NCBI GenBank assembly: GCA_014800245.1
Contig: JAAVGM010000019.1
Coordinates: 74,424-138,423 of the forward strand
DNA from: Bacteroidales bacterium
GTDB taxonomy: Bacteria > Bacteroidota > Bacteroidia > Bacteroidales > Muribaculaceae
Direction of reading: 5' to 3'
DNA: 64,000 nucleotides
The translations under genes were made by a program, and so were the position numbers. This document shows, piece after piece, positions 44,026-52,453 of the stretch (positions are counted from its first letter, which is position 1; each line of letters begins with the position of its first letter). Under the pieces are notes generated by a model that made no database searches, had not been told where the DNA came from, and saw only the letters and a list, made by a program, of their open reading frames with translations.

Positions 44026-44104
44026 TTGCTGTCCGATAAAAATTTTGAGGACAGCAATATAAAACAATAGAATCAAATTGCTATCTGCACATTTGATTCT
44101 ATTG
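44025..44104. terminator. Two further hairpins between converging genes
   Basis: ATTGCTGTCC with GGACAGCAAT (44025-44034 and 44049-44058) is followed by a 14-bp perfect stem, 44065-44078 with 44091-44104 (CAATAGAATCAAAT). With the helicase terminator this makes three hairpins in 130 bases. The last probably serves the minus-strand lipoprotein operon. Confidence 0.75.
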
Positions 44105-44113
44105 CTATTTAAG

Positions 44114-44629
44114 TTACCCTTTTTTTCCTTTTGTCGCCACACGTTGTGGTGTACGCTGCCGAGTGGTGGTCTTAGTAGTGGTGACTTCATTATCTTGATG
44201 GTTCACCTTCTCTTCAATTATTTCCTTTTCCTCTTCCTTCTCTGTTTCCACCCGCTTGTATCTTGCAGGAAACCCATAGACTGTTACTCTCAATATATCT
44301 TTTCCCTTTTTGAGATGAGTATATTGCGGATTAAATAATGTGGCACAATTATATTTAATCAAACATTCCACAAGTGCCAACTGTCGAGCCTCTGCTAAAC
44401 TTATATTATGAAGTTTCAGGCGTCCCTCTTGATTAGAGATATCAATAGTGTAAGTTACCCCTACCGGGTCAAGATCCATGGTCAATTCATTGTAACTTAC
44501 GATTTCTGGAGCAACCGTCACATGGCTGTTTTCATCCTTTGAAGTGTTTTTTAGAACGCTGCAAGAACAAACGAAAAATGCAGCAAAAGCCAAATAAAAT
44601 ATCTTCAGATAATTCTTAAACATGTCCAT
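44114..44629 (-). CDS. Small lipoprotein of unknown function
   Basis: A 171-residue protein with a signal peptide and lipobox (FFVCSC). The middle has a strand-rich domain with a conserved-looking helix SLAEARQLALVECLIKYNCATLFNPQY. The C-terminal 40 residues are highly charged, rich in Glu, Lys and Thr. The alanine/leucine helix and the phrase about a conserved Cys resemble Bacteroidota lipoproteins that I cannot name. It follows the neighbouring exported protein by 2 bases, so the two likely form a pair. Confidence 0.75.
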   Translation of the reverse strand: MDMFKNYLKIFYLAFAAFFVCSCSVLKNTSKDENSHVTVAPEIVSYNELTMDLDPVGVTYTIDISNQEGRLKLHNISLAEARQLALVECLIKYNCATLFNPQYTHLKKGKDILRVTVYGFPARYKRVETEKEEEKEIIEEKVNHQDNEVTTTKTTTRQRTPQRVATKGKKG

Positions 44630-44631
44630 AT

Positions 44632-45324
44632 TTAGTATGTATATGTTAATCCAAGACCCATTGTTCTTGTATTTATCCGATTAGTAATGAAATCCATTCC
44701 TACGGATATATTTCCTCCATTTTCAGTGGTAAGGATATTATGTCTATAAACCGGGATGGTTGTTAAATCATAAATCTTATCACTACACTTCTTTTGCATA
44801 ATATGTGCTATTGTAAAGCAAGCAATTCCTCCACAAACTCCAATGGCACATATAGCTGTTCCGTGTTTCGTGTAACTTGCATTAATATCAAAATTATCAA
44901 TAGCCATTATCGCTACACCGATACCAACGAGACCTATGCCTCCCCATAAACCGGCACAACGTAATCTTTTAGGAATCTTATAGCAATTTTCTTGATTATA
45001 ATACTTCGTGTATAATTCAGTGTCCTTGACTTCCCCTGTTATTCCGGAAAGAACTGTAGCTGGAGTCTGTGAAGCCTGATTATCCTCTACAAAAACTTCT
45101 GATTCTCCATTTTCAAAATCCACCCTTACAAGATCAGCCACCTTTATGGTGTACAAAGGACCAGTCGAGTTATTTAACTTTCTATATTTCAGCTCTGTAT
45201 CGCTTATTTCAGCGACCTTTACTTCCAATCTCCCTCCGTCTTTCTTAATAATGACATCTTGTGCCATACATGTCAGAAAGCATAGCAAGAAGGTTACTAC
45301 TGTCATTAATCTTTTCACTTTCAT
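44632..45324 (-). CDS. Exported protein with C-terminal membrane segments, unknown function
   Basis: A 230-residue protein with a signal peptide (cleavage near CMAQ). Residues 23-75 form a strand-rich domain with DVIIKKDGGRLEVKVAEI, a type seen in Bacteroidota exported proteins that handle KxDG-like repeats. A glycine-rich hydrophobic hairpin follows at about 125-180, and the end, TRTMGLGLTYTY, looks like an outer-membrane strand. The function is unknown. First gene of a two-gene operon with the lipoprotein downstream. Confidence 0.72.
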   Translation of the reverse strand: MKVKRLMTVVTFLLCFLTCMAQDVIIKKDGGRLEVKVAEISDTELKYRKLNNSTGPLYTIKVADLVRVDFENGESEVFVEDNQASQTPATVLSGITGEVKDTELYTKYYNQENCYKIPKRLRCAGLWGGIGLVGIGVAIMAIDNFDINASYTKHGTAICAIGVCGGIACFTIAHIMQKKCSDKIYDLTTIPVYRHNILTTENGGNISVGMDFITNRINTRTMGLGLTYTY

Positions 45325-45391
45325 ACGATTTTACTATGATTATTTTGTGTTAGGATAGATGAAAGTGTTCCCTCTCTCATCAGGGTATAAT

Positions 45392-45648
45392 AAAAAAAGA
45401 AGACGTGGAACAATGTTCTTGTTTATCTTCTCGGAGGTATCGCCAAACACCTTGTACTAAATAAACAGTCCACTCCCACGCCTTATCGGATATCGATACC
45501 CCTTGTCGGGGAGTGGATAAACGACAAGCATGAGCGTTCTATCGACTGCTCTCTCCTTAGTACATTTGAAATTGGCGATTTCCGAGAAAGGATAAAGCAT
45601 GAAACGCTTCTATAAAAATTTACCAAGCGACACTCTTGCCACTTGGTC
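45392..45648 (-). ncRNA. Structured RNA gene, 6S-like rod
   Basis: No protein is encoded here, but the minus strand has a complete transcription unit: promoter, a long rod and a U-tail. The closing stem pairs TTTATC, TTCTCGGA, ATCGCCAA and GTACTAA of the 5' half with GATAAA, TCCGAGAA, TTGGCGAT and TTTAGTAC of the 3' half. An upper stem CCACTCCC/GGGAGTGG caps it. Between lies a large bubble whose 5' strand has a small GAGC/GCTC hairpin. This rod-bubble-rod plan and the GAGC-CGATA-GCTC words resemble 6S RNA, the mimic of open promoter DNA that binds RNA polymerase. A Bacteroidales-specific RNA family is the alternative. Confidence 0.68.
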
Positions 45649-45649
45649 G

Positions 45650-45681
45650 CAAAGTTAATACAAAATTTTATTTTACAAAAA
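45650..45681 (-). promoter_or_regulatory. Promoter of the 6S-like RNA
   Basis: On the minus strand TTTTTG (45681-45676), an 18-base spacer and TAACTTTG (45657-45650). Transcription should start near 45645, just ahead of a first small hairpin (ACCAAG/CTTGGT). Confidence 0.8.
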
Positions 45682-45815
45682 TCTTTTTGCAAATAAGGAG
45701 ATTAAAAATTAGGCTCCCTCCACTAAAATTTATTTTGGGGAATCACAGAAATAAAAAGAAAGATCACCAAACTATCTTAGAAATTAAAAAAGTTCGGCAC
45801 ACGCTCTGAGTCATT

Positions 45816-46373
45816 TTAAAACAAAGGAAGGTACATTAATTTAGTATCTACCTTATCGCCATAAATTTGTTTATTCTGATTTTTAACCAACCCATACTCA
45901 CTTTCTTTAAAATAGTTTTTATTATAAAATTCTACAGCTGAGTATTCGGGGGTGTCTAATGCATCCACTATAATAAACATGGTAGCTGAAAATCTATCAC
46001 TCTTTGCTCCATCGCAAATTGTTAATAATAAATCAGAACCAAGTCCTTTAAATTTCAGATCTTCACGGATGGCTAAATAATCTATTTTCAAAGCAGGGAA
46101 TGATTCTCTTAGTTCAAATATATCATTTGAGTTGGTTTCATCCTCTAAATTTCTAATATCAAAAGAATTCAATACCAATGCACTTTTGCTTAATGCAAAA
46201 AATCCAATAACCTCATCACATTCCCTGACAATCCATAAATTTGTAAGCCCGTGAGTCACAAAATCATTTAGACCATTATATTTGGAATGGATAAAGGTAT
46301 CCATTGACTTAACACCACAATAAAAATCTGTTAGGGAAGAAATATCATCTACTTTCTCAACTATTCGATTCAT
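45816..46373 (-). CDS. GNAT-family acetyltransferase, possible toxin
   Basis: A GNAT acetyltransferase of about 185 residues. The start region (FYCGVKSMDTFIHSKY) and the core segment IDYLAIREDLKFKGLGSDLLL, with the acetyl-CoA loop modified to KFKGLG, match the TacT/AtaT-like group that includes aminoacyl-tRNA-acetylating toxins. Ordinary metabolic GNATs are also possible. I place the start at the ATG at 46373, because it overlaps the stop of a 56-codon gene upstream as ATGA. A second ATG two codons earlier is possible. Confidence 0.8.
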   Translation of the reverse strand: MNRIVEKVDDISSLTDFYCGVKSMDTFIHSKYNGLNDFVTHGLTNLWIVRECDEVIGFFALSKSALVLNSFDIRNLEDETNSNDIFELRESFPALKIDYLAIREDLKFKGLGSDLLLTICDGAKSDRFSATMFIIVDALDTPEYSAVEFYNKNYFKESEYGLVKNQNKQIYGDKVDTKLMYLPLF

Positions 46374-46540
46374 TTCCATATATATTTATTGCGACTCCGC
46401 AGACGGAGTTGCGCATAATGCTCAAGCATTTTCTTTTCTTGTGCATTAGGATTCCCCTTCGCCACCCTTCGAGCCGTATTTCTTATCTCTTTACTTTCTT
46501 CTACCCCCAAAGGAGCCGTATATTCCTTATATCCCAACAT
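46370..46540 (-). CDS. Small protein upstream of the GNAT gene, candidate antitoxin
   Basis: A 56-residue open reading frame starting MLGYKEYTAPLGVEESKEI and ending RSRNKYIWK. It is strongly basic and helical, with an Arg-rich centre (NTARRVAKGNPN) and a second helix (EKKMLEHYAQLRLRSR). Its stop TGA overlaps the GNAT start as ATGA, the hallmark of a translationally coupled pair. Small basic partners that bind DNA and neutralise the enzyme are typical of GNAT toxin modules, but I do not recognise the family. Confidence 0.7.
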   Translation of the reverse strand: MLGYKEYTAPLGVEESKEIRNTARRVAKGNPNAQEKKMLEHYAQLRLRSRNKYIWK

Positions 46541-46827
46541 AAATCCTATATTTTAAATTCAATTACCTATTAAAATTACACCTCTATACCCTTCATAGAA
46601 TGGATATTATCTCTCAATTTAACGTTCCTGTTTATATTTTGGTTTTCCCACTCCATTAGTAGGATTAATTCCCATAGAGGATTTAAATCAAAATCTCATC
46701 CTTTTGAAAGCGCAGAGGATTACTAATTCTAATCAAGAATATGGGTTGAATATTCCATTTATTAATTTATTTTCTGCAAATCTAATAAAAAGTTTCTGAT
46801 TTACAAAATAAAACGCTGACGACCCCA
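46541..46827. other. A/T-rich spacer upstream of the small protein-GNAT pair
   Basis: Only very short open frames occur here, for example an 18-residue MGINPTNGV-type frame on the minus strand that looks like a gene remnant. A TAGATTTG box on the minus strand at 46784-46777 could promote the pair through a long leader. No hairpin stands out. Confidence 0.4.
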
Positions 46828-47028
46828 TCAATCCCCCTCTTCAAGAATAAAGATTGATTCAACAGGCTTGTTGAAATGACGCGCTATCTTGAGTGCAAGC
46901 AGAGTGGAGGGAATGAACCTCCCCTTTTCAATCGCAACAATCGTCTGCCGACTCACTCCTACCGCCTCCGCTAAATCTTGCTGTGTCTCATCTTGCTCGG
47001 CTCGCTCCACTTTTATCCTATTCTTCAT
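46828..47028 (-). CDS. XRE-family DNA-binding regulator
   Basis: A 66-residue Cro/C1-type helix-turn-helix protein: RAEQDETQQDLAEAVGVSRQ is helix 2-turn-helix 3, followed by TIVAIEKGRFIPSTLLALKIA. It is nearly all DNA-binding domain, ending with the typical FNKPVESIFILEE. I choose the ATG at 47028; the longer frame starts at a TTG. It overlaps the membrane-protein gene upstream by 11 bases, a pairing common in Bacteroidota and Firmicutes. It probably controls its own operon. Confidence 0.92.
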   Translation of the reverse strand: MKNRIKVERAEQDETQQDLAEAVGVSRQTIVAIEKGRFIPSTLLALKIARHFNKPVESIFILEEGD

Positions 47029-47443
47029 CTGAACCAAGCATTTTTAAACGCTGCATGTTTATAGAAAACATAACTACGTATATTATCGGAAAAAATACTA
47101 AATAAACTAACGAGAAGATTAAAAACTCAAAGCCGTTAAACAATAGCGTGCATAGAATCAAAACCCCAATGTAACCATACAAAGCGTAAAGCAACGAGGC
47201 GAGTCTCACAAGCTGTGTCAGTTCATCCTCCTTGCGTTCACGCGAATTGACTACAAACAAAGCGCCAAGGGCTGTCCCGATTATAGCTACATCATTTAAA
47301 ATAGTTTCTTCTACACTAACATGAAAAAAGTCGCCACCTATTTCTATCACCCCGAAAAATAATAAGGATCCCAAAATAATCCCAACTGCAAACATCACCC
47401 ATCCGATTGTACGGAATCGATGTGGAAATAAGTACATCTTCAT
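47018..47443 (-). CDS. Four-helix membrane protein paired with an XRE regulator
   Basis: A 141-residue protein with hydrophobic segments near residues 12-32, 45-66, 80-102 and 108-130. A conserved charged stretch (NSRERKEDELTQLVRLASL) sits between the second and third. Such small membrane proteins are usually encoded directly before a short XRE regulator, as here. The function is unknown; a sensor role for the regulator has been suggested for similar pairs. Confidence 0.8.
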   Translation of the reverse strand: MKMYLFPHRFRTIGWVMFAVGIILGSLLFFGVIEIGGDFFHVSVEETILNDVAIIGTALGALFVVNSRERKEDELTQLVRLASLLYALYGYIGVLILCTLLFNGFEFLIFSLVYLVFFPIIYVVMFSINMQRLKMLGSDEE

Positions 47444-47579
47444 AAATCGTTATTTTAAATTTTATACAAAGGTAAATAAAACTTTTCATATTGTCAAGTA
47501 TATTTTACATTCTATTGTTTAAATTCATCTAATAAAAATTATTATCTAAAAATATTGACTAACTTTACACTCCATATCA

Positions 47580-49247
47580 ATGTTGACATTTATGAGATCC
47601 ATTATCCACCTCTGTAGCATAATCCTTGTTACTGTATTTTGCGGTTGCTCTTCTCCTGTCGATAGCCGATTGAGGGAAGCGGAGAAAGCAATAAAATCAA
47701 ATCCCGACAGCGCTTTGACTATCCTTAATAAAATTCATTACAATGATATTAAGGATCGTCCTCGCTCGTTGGCTTCATTCGCTATCTTGCGAGGATTAGC
47801 CAACTCCTACGCCGGAAATTCCCTTATCACTGATACCCTTCTATACAAAGCAAAAGATTATTACGAATCTGTCAAGGATAGCGATAACCAGGCAATTGCC
47901 TCCATGCTCTTAGCGGCGCATCAGTATGCGAACGGTAATCCCAAAGCTGCATCAAAAACCTATCAAAAGCTCCTCCAAACCCCCACCTCCCGCGAAATGC
48001 GATGGGACATACATAACACCCATCTCCAACTTTGCTTGGCTGAACAGGATTACCAATCAACAACAGCCGATGCCCAATGGCTCCTTGAACATACCTCCAA
48101 ACCGGAAGATCAGCTCAAATTTTCCCATATCCTTATGGCTGCCCAATATATGGCAGGAGAATACGACAAAGCGGTTGCCACAGGAGATTCAATACTGAAA
48201 AGCAATTTTATGCCCGAAAAATATTCCTTCCTTTGGGCCGATTTCATCAATGATTATGCTTATGCTCTCCAAGGGGTGAAAAGATATGATGAAGCTATAA
48301 GCATTATGCAGGATATGATGAAAAATTCCCCGGCTCCATGCAAGGAAGAAGAAATGAGCCGCAATCTTTCTATGGCGGAGTTTTATATCAACGCCGGTGA
48401 TTTAATCAAAGCTCAAAATTATATCAATCTAATTGATGATAGCATCTCATTGAGGGCTCCCGAAACCTATATAAAGAAGGGTATCATAGAAAGTGTGCTG
48501 GAATATAAAAATAATGGAAATATCCCTCCGGAAATAATGCAAACTATTCCGAAGTATTACAATTTCTCGCTAAGGAAGATTGAAAACGAAAGACAGACAG
48601 CGCTTGAAAATATTTATCAGCTCGACAGAAATCAGACTGAATTGGTAATGCAACGTCAGAGACTATGGTTGGTGATCCTCTCTCTGCTAATAATCGCAAT
48701 TTCAGTGGGTGGAATTATAGTCTATCAGAACCGCAGGAAAACGCAGCATCTTGCAGATGTTGAAGAGCGCACCGAGACTTTGAAAGAGATGCTGGAGGCA
48801 TCGGAAAAATCAAAAGCTGAAGATAAGACCGAAATACTTCGACAAACACTTCTGCAACAGATGGGCATCCTCAAGACATTCGCCTCCTCCCCCACCGCGC
48901 ATAATCAAGAGGCATTGAAGAAGATTTCTGCAATCAGTCAGGCAACGGAAAAATCAGATAATCTTGTGGATTGGAATAGCCTCTATCTTATGATTGATGA
49001 ACTTTTCGATGGATTCCATTCAAAGCTTCTAAAAGCATATCCATCCCTCTTCTCCGATAAGGAGATTCAGATAATATGTCTAATCAAAGCCGACTTCTCC
49101 ACTAAGGAAATCGGGGTGCTGACGCAGCAGTCGTCTGCCACAATATATGTGCGCAAATCTTCCATCAGAAAGAAATTGTCAACGCCTGACAGTGGCGATT
49201 TCATCGCTCAAATCGACCGGAAAATAGCCACAGATGATACCATTTAG
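47580..49247 (+). CDS. Envelope-spanning TPR regulator with LuxR-like DNA-binding end
   Basis: A 555-residue protein. It has a lipoprotein-like signal (FCGCSS), periplasmic TPR-like repeats (about 25-330), one membrane helix (about 362-382) and a cytoplasmic coiled coil. The C-terminal helix-turn-helix region SDKEIQIICLIKADFSTKEI is followed by YVRKSSIRKKL, as in LuxR-type regulators. It has the same plan as the AraC-type regulator at 29562 but a different DNA-binding domain. The outer-membrane receptor gene 183 bases downstream is the probable target. The ATG at 47592 is a possible alternative start, as a TAACTTTA box lies at 47560. Confidence 0.82.
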   Translation: MLTFMRSIIHLCSIILVTVFCGCSSPVDSRLREAEKAIKSNPDSALTILNKIHYNDIKDRPRSLASFAILRGLANSYAGNSLITDTLLYKAKDYYESVKDSDNQAIASMLLAAHQYANGNPKAASKTYQKLLQTPTSREMRWDIHNTHLQLCLAEQDYQSTTADAQWLLEHTSKPEDQLKFSHILMAAQYMAGEYDKAVATGDSILKSNFMPEKYSFLWADFINDYAYALQGVKRYDEAISIMQDMMKNSPAPCKEEEMSRNLSMAEFYINAGDLIKAQNYINLIDDSISLRAPETYIKKGIIESVLEYKNNGNIPPEIMQTIPKYYNFSLRKIENERQTALENIYQLDRNQTELVMQRQRLWLVILSLLIIAISVGGIIVYQNRRKTQHLADVEERTETLKEMLEASEKSKAEDKTEILRQTLLQQMGILKTFASSPTAHNQEALKKISAISQATEKSDNLVDWNSLYLMIDELFDGFHSKLLKAYPSLFSDKEIQIICLIKADFSTKEIGVLTQQSSATIYVRKSSIRKKLSTPDSGDFIAQIDRKIATDDTI

Positions 49248-49279
49248 ATTCCTCAACGCTCCATTTAGATTTCCTCAAC
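49241..49279 (+). promoter_or_regulatory. Direct-repeat operator candidate before the receptor gene
   Basis: CATTTAGATTCCTCAAC (49241-49257) and CATTTAGATTTCCTCAAC (49262-49279) are direct repeats 21 bases apart. They overlap the regulator's stop codon and lie about 90 bases before the receptor promoter. Confidence 0.6.
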
Positions 49280-49367
49280 AGATTAAGATTGATAACCAAC
49301 AACATAACCAATCAATATTAAGAGAATTTAATTAGATATTAAGTAGGTAGGACCATCATTTTCTATG

Positions 49368-49375
49368 TAATTTTG
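49368..49375 (+). promoter_or_regulatory. Promoter -7 element of the receptor gene
   Basis: TAATTTTG matches TAnnTTTG. There is no TTTG box at the expected upstream distance, which would fit a need for an activator. Confidence 0.6.
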
Positions 49376-49430
49376 CAGTGTCGAATCAAGATAGTTTCGA
49401 TGCAAATGTGAAATAAAAAATTACGTAGAT

Positions 49431-51527
49431 ATGAAAAGAAATTTGATGCTATTCTTCCTCCCTCTCGCTGCTTTTTTATCAGCAGTAAAGAGCAATGCTC
49501 AGACTCCTGAAGACAGCGTGACATACATGCTTGATGAAGTGATTGTGAAGGTTGATCCTTCCTTAACCACTCTCAAAGGGAACGCCCTTCTTACCCGCGT
49601 GAGCGGAACACAGCTCGAACATGCGGGCACGGCAAATGATGTGTTGAAACAGGTGCCTATGGTGCTTGGCGAAAATGGAAATTTTGAAGTGTTCGGCAAG
49701 GGCGCGCCGGCAATCTATGTGAACGGCAGAATCGTAGAAGATCTATCCGAACTCTCACAGATCAATTCCGCAAATATAAAGAATGTGGAAGTGATCACAA
49801 GTCCGGGAGCTAAATATGATGCCTCTGTGAAGGCTGTGATCAATATCCGTACGAAAGCTCCGCAAGGAGATGGATTCAGTGGAACACTGCGTGCGCAAGC
49901 CACTCTTCAAAAATATTTCCGCACCCTTGATCAGATCAACCTTAAATATCGCACAGGAGGATTAGAGGCTTTCGCCAACTTCGGATATTTAGGTGGAAAA
50001 TTTGAAACAAACAATTCCATTGATTATCTTACCCGTTCTTCCGTGATTTGGAATCAAAAAATCTCCATGTATGGTCATAGTAATTCAAGTGATTTCTATG
50101 GAAAAGCGGGATTCTCCTATATGTTTAATTCCAATCATTCTATAGGAGCATATTATTCCAATGGTTTCACTGATATCCATGGAGATTTCTCAGGCACAAC
50201 GTCTGTATGGGCAAATGATATTCCATTTGACAAAATTTCTATTGAAGCCGAAAATCATAAGAAACAGCTTCCCAAGCACCATGCTAATCTCTATTATAAT
50301 GGTCGGGCAGGAAAATGGGGAGTGGATTTCAATATGGACTATATGTGGCGTAAGGATCGTTCATCTCTTACAAACAATGAACTCAGCCAAAACTATGATG
50401 ACAACTTAGTGACTTCCCTCTCCAACAATCACAGTAGCCTGTTTGCAGAAAAACTGATTTTCAGCTATCCTTTTTGGAATGGAGGGATCGAATTTGGAGA
50501 AGAATACACCTCCTCTCGTTTCTCAACTGATTATTCCATTAGCTCATCTTTAGTGCGAGGAACCGACACGAGAGTGGATGAGAATAATATCGCCGGATTT
50601 GTGGAATTAGGTCAGCAGTTTGGTATGTGGAGCGTGTCGGCCGGAGTGAGATATGAGCACGTGAAGTTCAAATATATGGAAAATGGGCACAACCGCGATG
50701 ATATGACCCATACCTACAACAATATCTTCCCTTCATTGTCGGTTTCCACTATGTTCAATAGGGTGCAAATGGCGTTGAGCTACACCAATAAGATTCAACG
50801 TCCATCTTATGACGATCTGGATGGGGCAATCGATTATATCAACCGTTTCACTCTTGAAGGAGGAAACCCCTATCTCAAGCCTGCCAATATACATAATATT
50901 CAGCTGTCGGGAGCGTGGAGCAGATTCTTCGGTCAGTTATCCTATTCATATATAAAGAATCCTATACTTCATTCCACCATTCCATATAGCGAGGATGGAG
51001 AGGTGAAACTTATCATAAAGAAGAATTTCCCAAAGATGCAGAAACTGGAGGCATTCATAGGAAGTCAATTTCAATTGGGAATCTGGCAACCGAAAGTGAA
51101 TTTGGGAATCATCAAGCATTGGTTCACATTTGATTATGACGGACACAAAACGAGTCTTGATAATCCGATAGGATTAGTGCAATGGCAGAATGCAATCCAT
51201 CTTCCGGCAGATATTTGGCTAAATGTGGATTTACAATGGAAAAGCGCAGGTAATGGGGAGAATGCAAAGGTGAGCGCATCGTCATATTTTAATGCCAAGC
51301 TATACAAGGCTTTTTTCAATAATCAGTTTAGCATATCTTTCGAAGCAAATGATATATTCAACAAAAATCGTGAGAACAGCACATTGTATAGTCATGATGT
51401 AACAGTCACCAACCGAGATCTCGCCACATCCCGCGCATTCATTCTGACCCTGCAATATTCCTTCAATACATCTCGCGACCGATACAAGGGGCGCGGAGCC
51501 GGCGTAGAAGAATTAAACAGATTCTAA
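49431..51527 (+). CDS. Outer-membrane beta-barrel receptor, TonB-dependent type
   Basis: A 698-residue protein with a signal peptide (to about residue 23, SNAQ), a TonB-box-like LDEVIVKV and a plug domain. The plug carries LKQVPMVLGENGNFEVFGKG and INSANIKNVEVITSPGAKYDAS. The rest is barrel strands ending in aromatic residues. This is the Bacteroidota outer-membrane beta-barrel family, shorter than classical TonB receptors and without an obvious N-terminal carboxypeptidase-like domain. The ligand is unknown. It is probably regulated by the TPR/LuxR-like protein encoded upstream. Confidence 0.88.
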   Translation: MKRNLMLFFLPLAAFLSAVKSNAQTPEDSVTYMLDEVIVKVDPSLTTLKGNALLTRVSGTQLEHAGTANDVLKQVPMVLGENGNFEVFGKGAPAIYVNGRIVEDLSELSQINSANIKNVEVITSPGAKYDASVKAVINIRTKAPQGDGFSGTLRAQATLQKYFRTLDQINLKYRTGGLEAFANFGYLGGKFETNNSIDYLTRSSVIWNQKISMYGHSNSSDFYGKAGFSYMFNSNHSIGAYYSNGFTDIHGDFSGTTSVWANDIPFDKISIEAENHKKQLPKHHANLYYNGRAGKWGVDFNMDYMWRKDRSSLTNNELSQNYDDNLVTSLSNNHSSLFAEKLIFSYPFWNGGIEFGEEYTSSRFSTDYSISSSLVRGTDTRVDENNIAGFVELGQQFGMWSVSAGVRYEHVKFKYMENGHNRDDMTHTYNNIFPSLSVSTMFNRVQMALSYTNKIQRPSYDDLDGAIDYINRFTLEGGNPYLKPANIHNIQLSGAWSRFFGQLSYSYIKNPILHSTIPYSEDGEVKLIIKKNFPKMQKLEAFIGSQFQLGIWQPKVNLGIIKHWFTFDYDGHKTSLDNPIGLVQWQNAIHLPADIWLNVDLQWKSAGNGENAKVSASSYFNAKLYKAFFNNQFSISFEANDIFNKNRENSTLYSHDVTVTNRDLATSRAFILTLQYSFNTSRDRYKGRGAGVEELNRF

Positions 51528-51573
51528 AGGCGTAAAAAGCTGAACAGATTTAGACAGTCGGTGTTGTAATTAT

Positions 51574-52326
51574 ATGTTACAACAAGTATTGATCTCAGCC
51601 CTTGGTCTTGGGCTGGCCTCCATAATAGGTTCCGCAATCGGACTGACCGTTAGAAAGATTCCACATAAGTGGAACGATATATTCATGGGCTTCTGCGCAG
51701 GCATGATGCTGGCGGCCTCCATCGTATGCCTTCTCGTGCCGTCGGTGGAGGCCACTCCGGTCTCAGGATGGTGGCAGCCTGCATTGGGGGTGATAGGCGG
51801 AGTTATGCTTATCGGACTGATGGATAAATTCACCCCTCACCTTCATCATCTCTCAGGTCTTGATGAAGAAAGCCATATCAACAATTCCTCGCTCAACAGC
51901 ACCCTCCTCTTTGTGCTTGCCATTGCCCTTCATAAACTTCCCGAAGGATTAGCCACAGGCGTAACATTCAATGGAGAAGAAGGGAATGCGATTGCTATGT
52001 CGATTACAATTGCATTGCAGAACATCCCGGAAGGGATGGTGGTTGTGACGCCCCTGCTTATGAATGGCATTAGTTTTTGGCGCACCACCATCATTGCGAT
52101 CGCAATCTCTTTATTGGAGATTATAGGCGTTTTTGCAGGATATTTCATCGGCGATATATCAGCTATATTCCTTCCCTTCCTCCTGGCGTTGGCCGGAGGG
52201 GCGATGCTTTATGTGATAAGCGACGAGATGATTCCCGAAACTCACTCCCACGGATTCCAGAAAGGAGCTACATATGCTCTCGTGGCCGGGGTTATGACCA
52301 TGCTCTTCATAGAAGCTCTGCTGTAA
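51574..52326 (+). CDS. ZIP-family metal transporter
   Basis: A 250-residue protein with about eight membrane helices. The two metal-binding helices show the family patterns ALHKLPEGLATGVTF and ALQNIPEGMVVVTP. A His-containing loop (FTPHLHHLSGLDEES) lies between helices 3 and 4. Related GufA/ZupT proteins import Zn and other divalent metals into the cytoplasm. It is 46 bases after the receptor gene and may or may not be cotranscribed with it. Confidence 0.92.
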   Translation: MLQQVLISALGLGLASIIGSAIGLTVRKIPHKWNDIFMGFCAGMMLAASIVCLLVPSVEATPVSGWWQPALGVIGGVMLIGLMDKFTPHLHHLSGLDEESHINNSSLNSTLLFVLAIALHKLPEGLATGVTFNGEEGNAIAMSITIALQNIPEGMVVVTPLLMNGISFWRTTIIAIAISLLEIIGVFAGYFIGDISAIFLPFLLALAGGAMLYVISDEMIPETHSHGFQKGATYALVAGVMTMLFIEALL

Positions 52327-52400
52327 TTATCCTGTCCGCTTAAACGAGCTATGGGACCATCCAATAAATTGATGTATATTTTGTTATTAGTGAAGTATTA

Positions 52401-52432
52401 TTTTGTTTTTTTGTTTTCATTCCTTATATTTG
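52401..52432 (+). promoter_or_regulatory. Promoter of full-length Rpn gene (copy 3)
   Basis: TTTTG (52401-52405), 19 bases and TATATTTG (52425-52432), again 21 bases before the ATG. This placement rules out the longer upstream reading of the gene. Confidence 0.85.
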
Positions 52433-52453
52433 CAAAGAAAAGAATATAAAGCC

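Noticed and set aside
52403..52453. Upstream start for Rpn copy 3
   Set aside because: It lies within the promoter, before the expected transcription start; the other copies begin MARYMN at the equivalent ATG.
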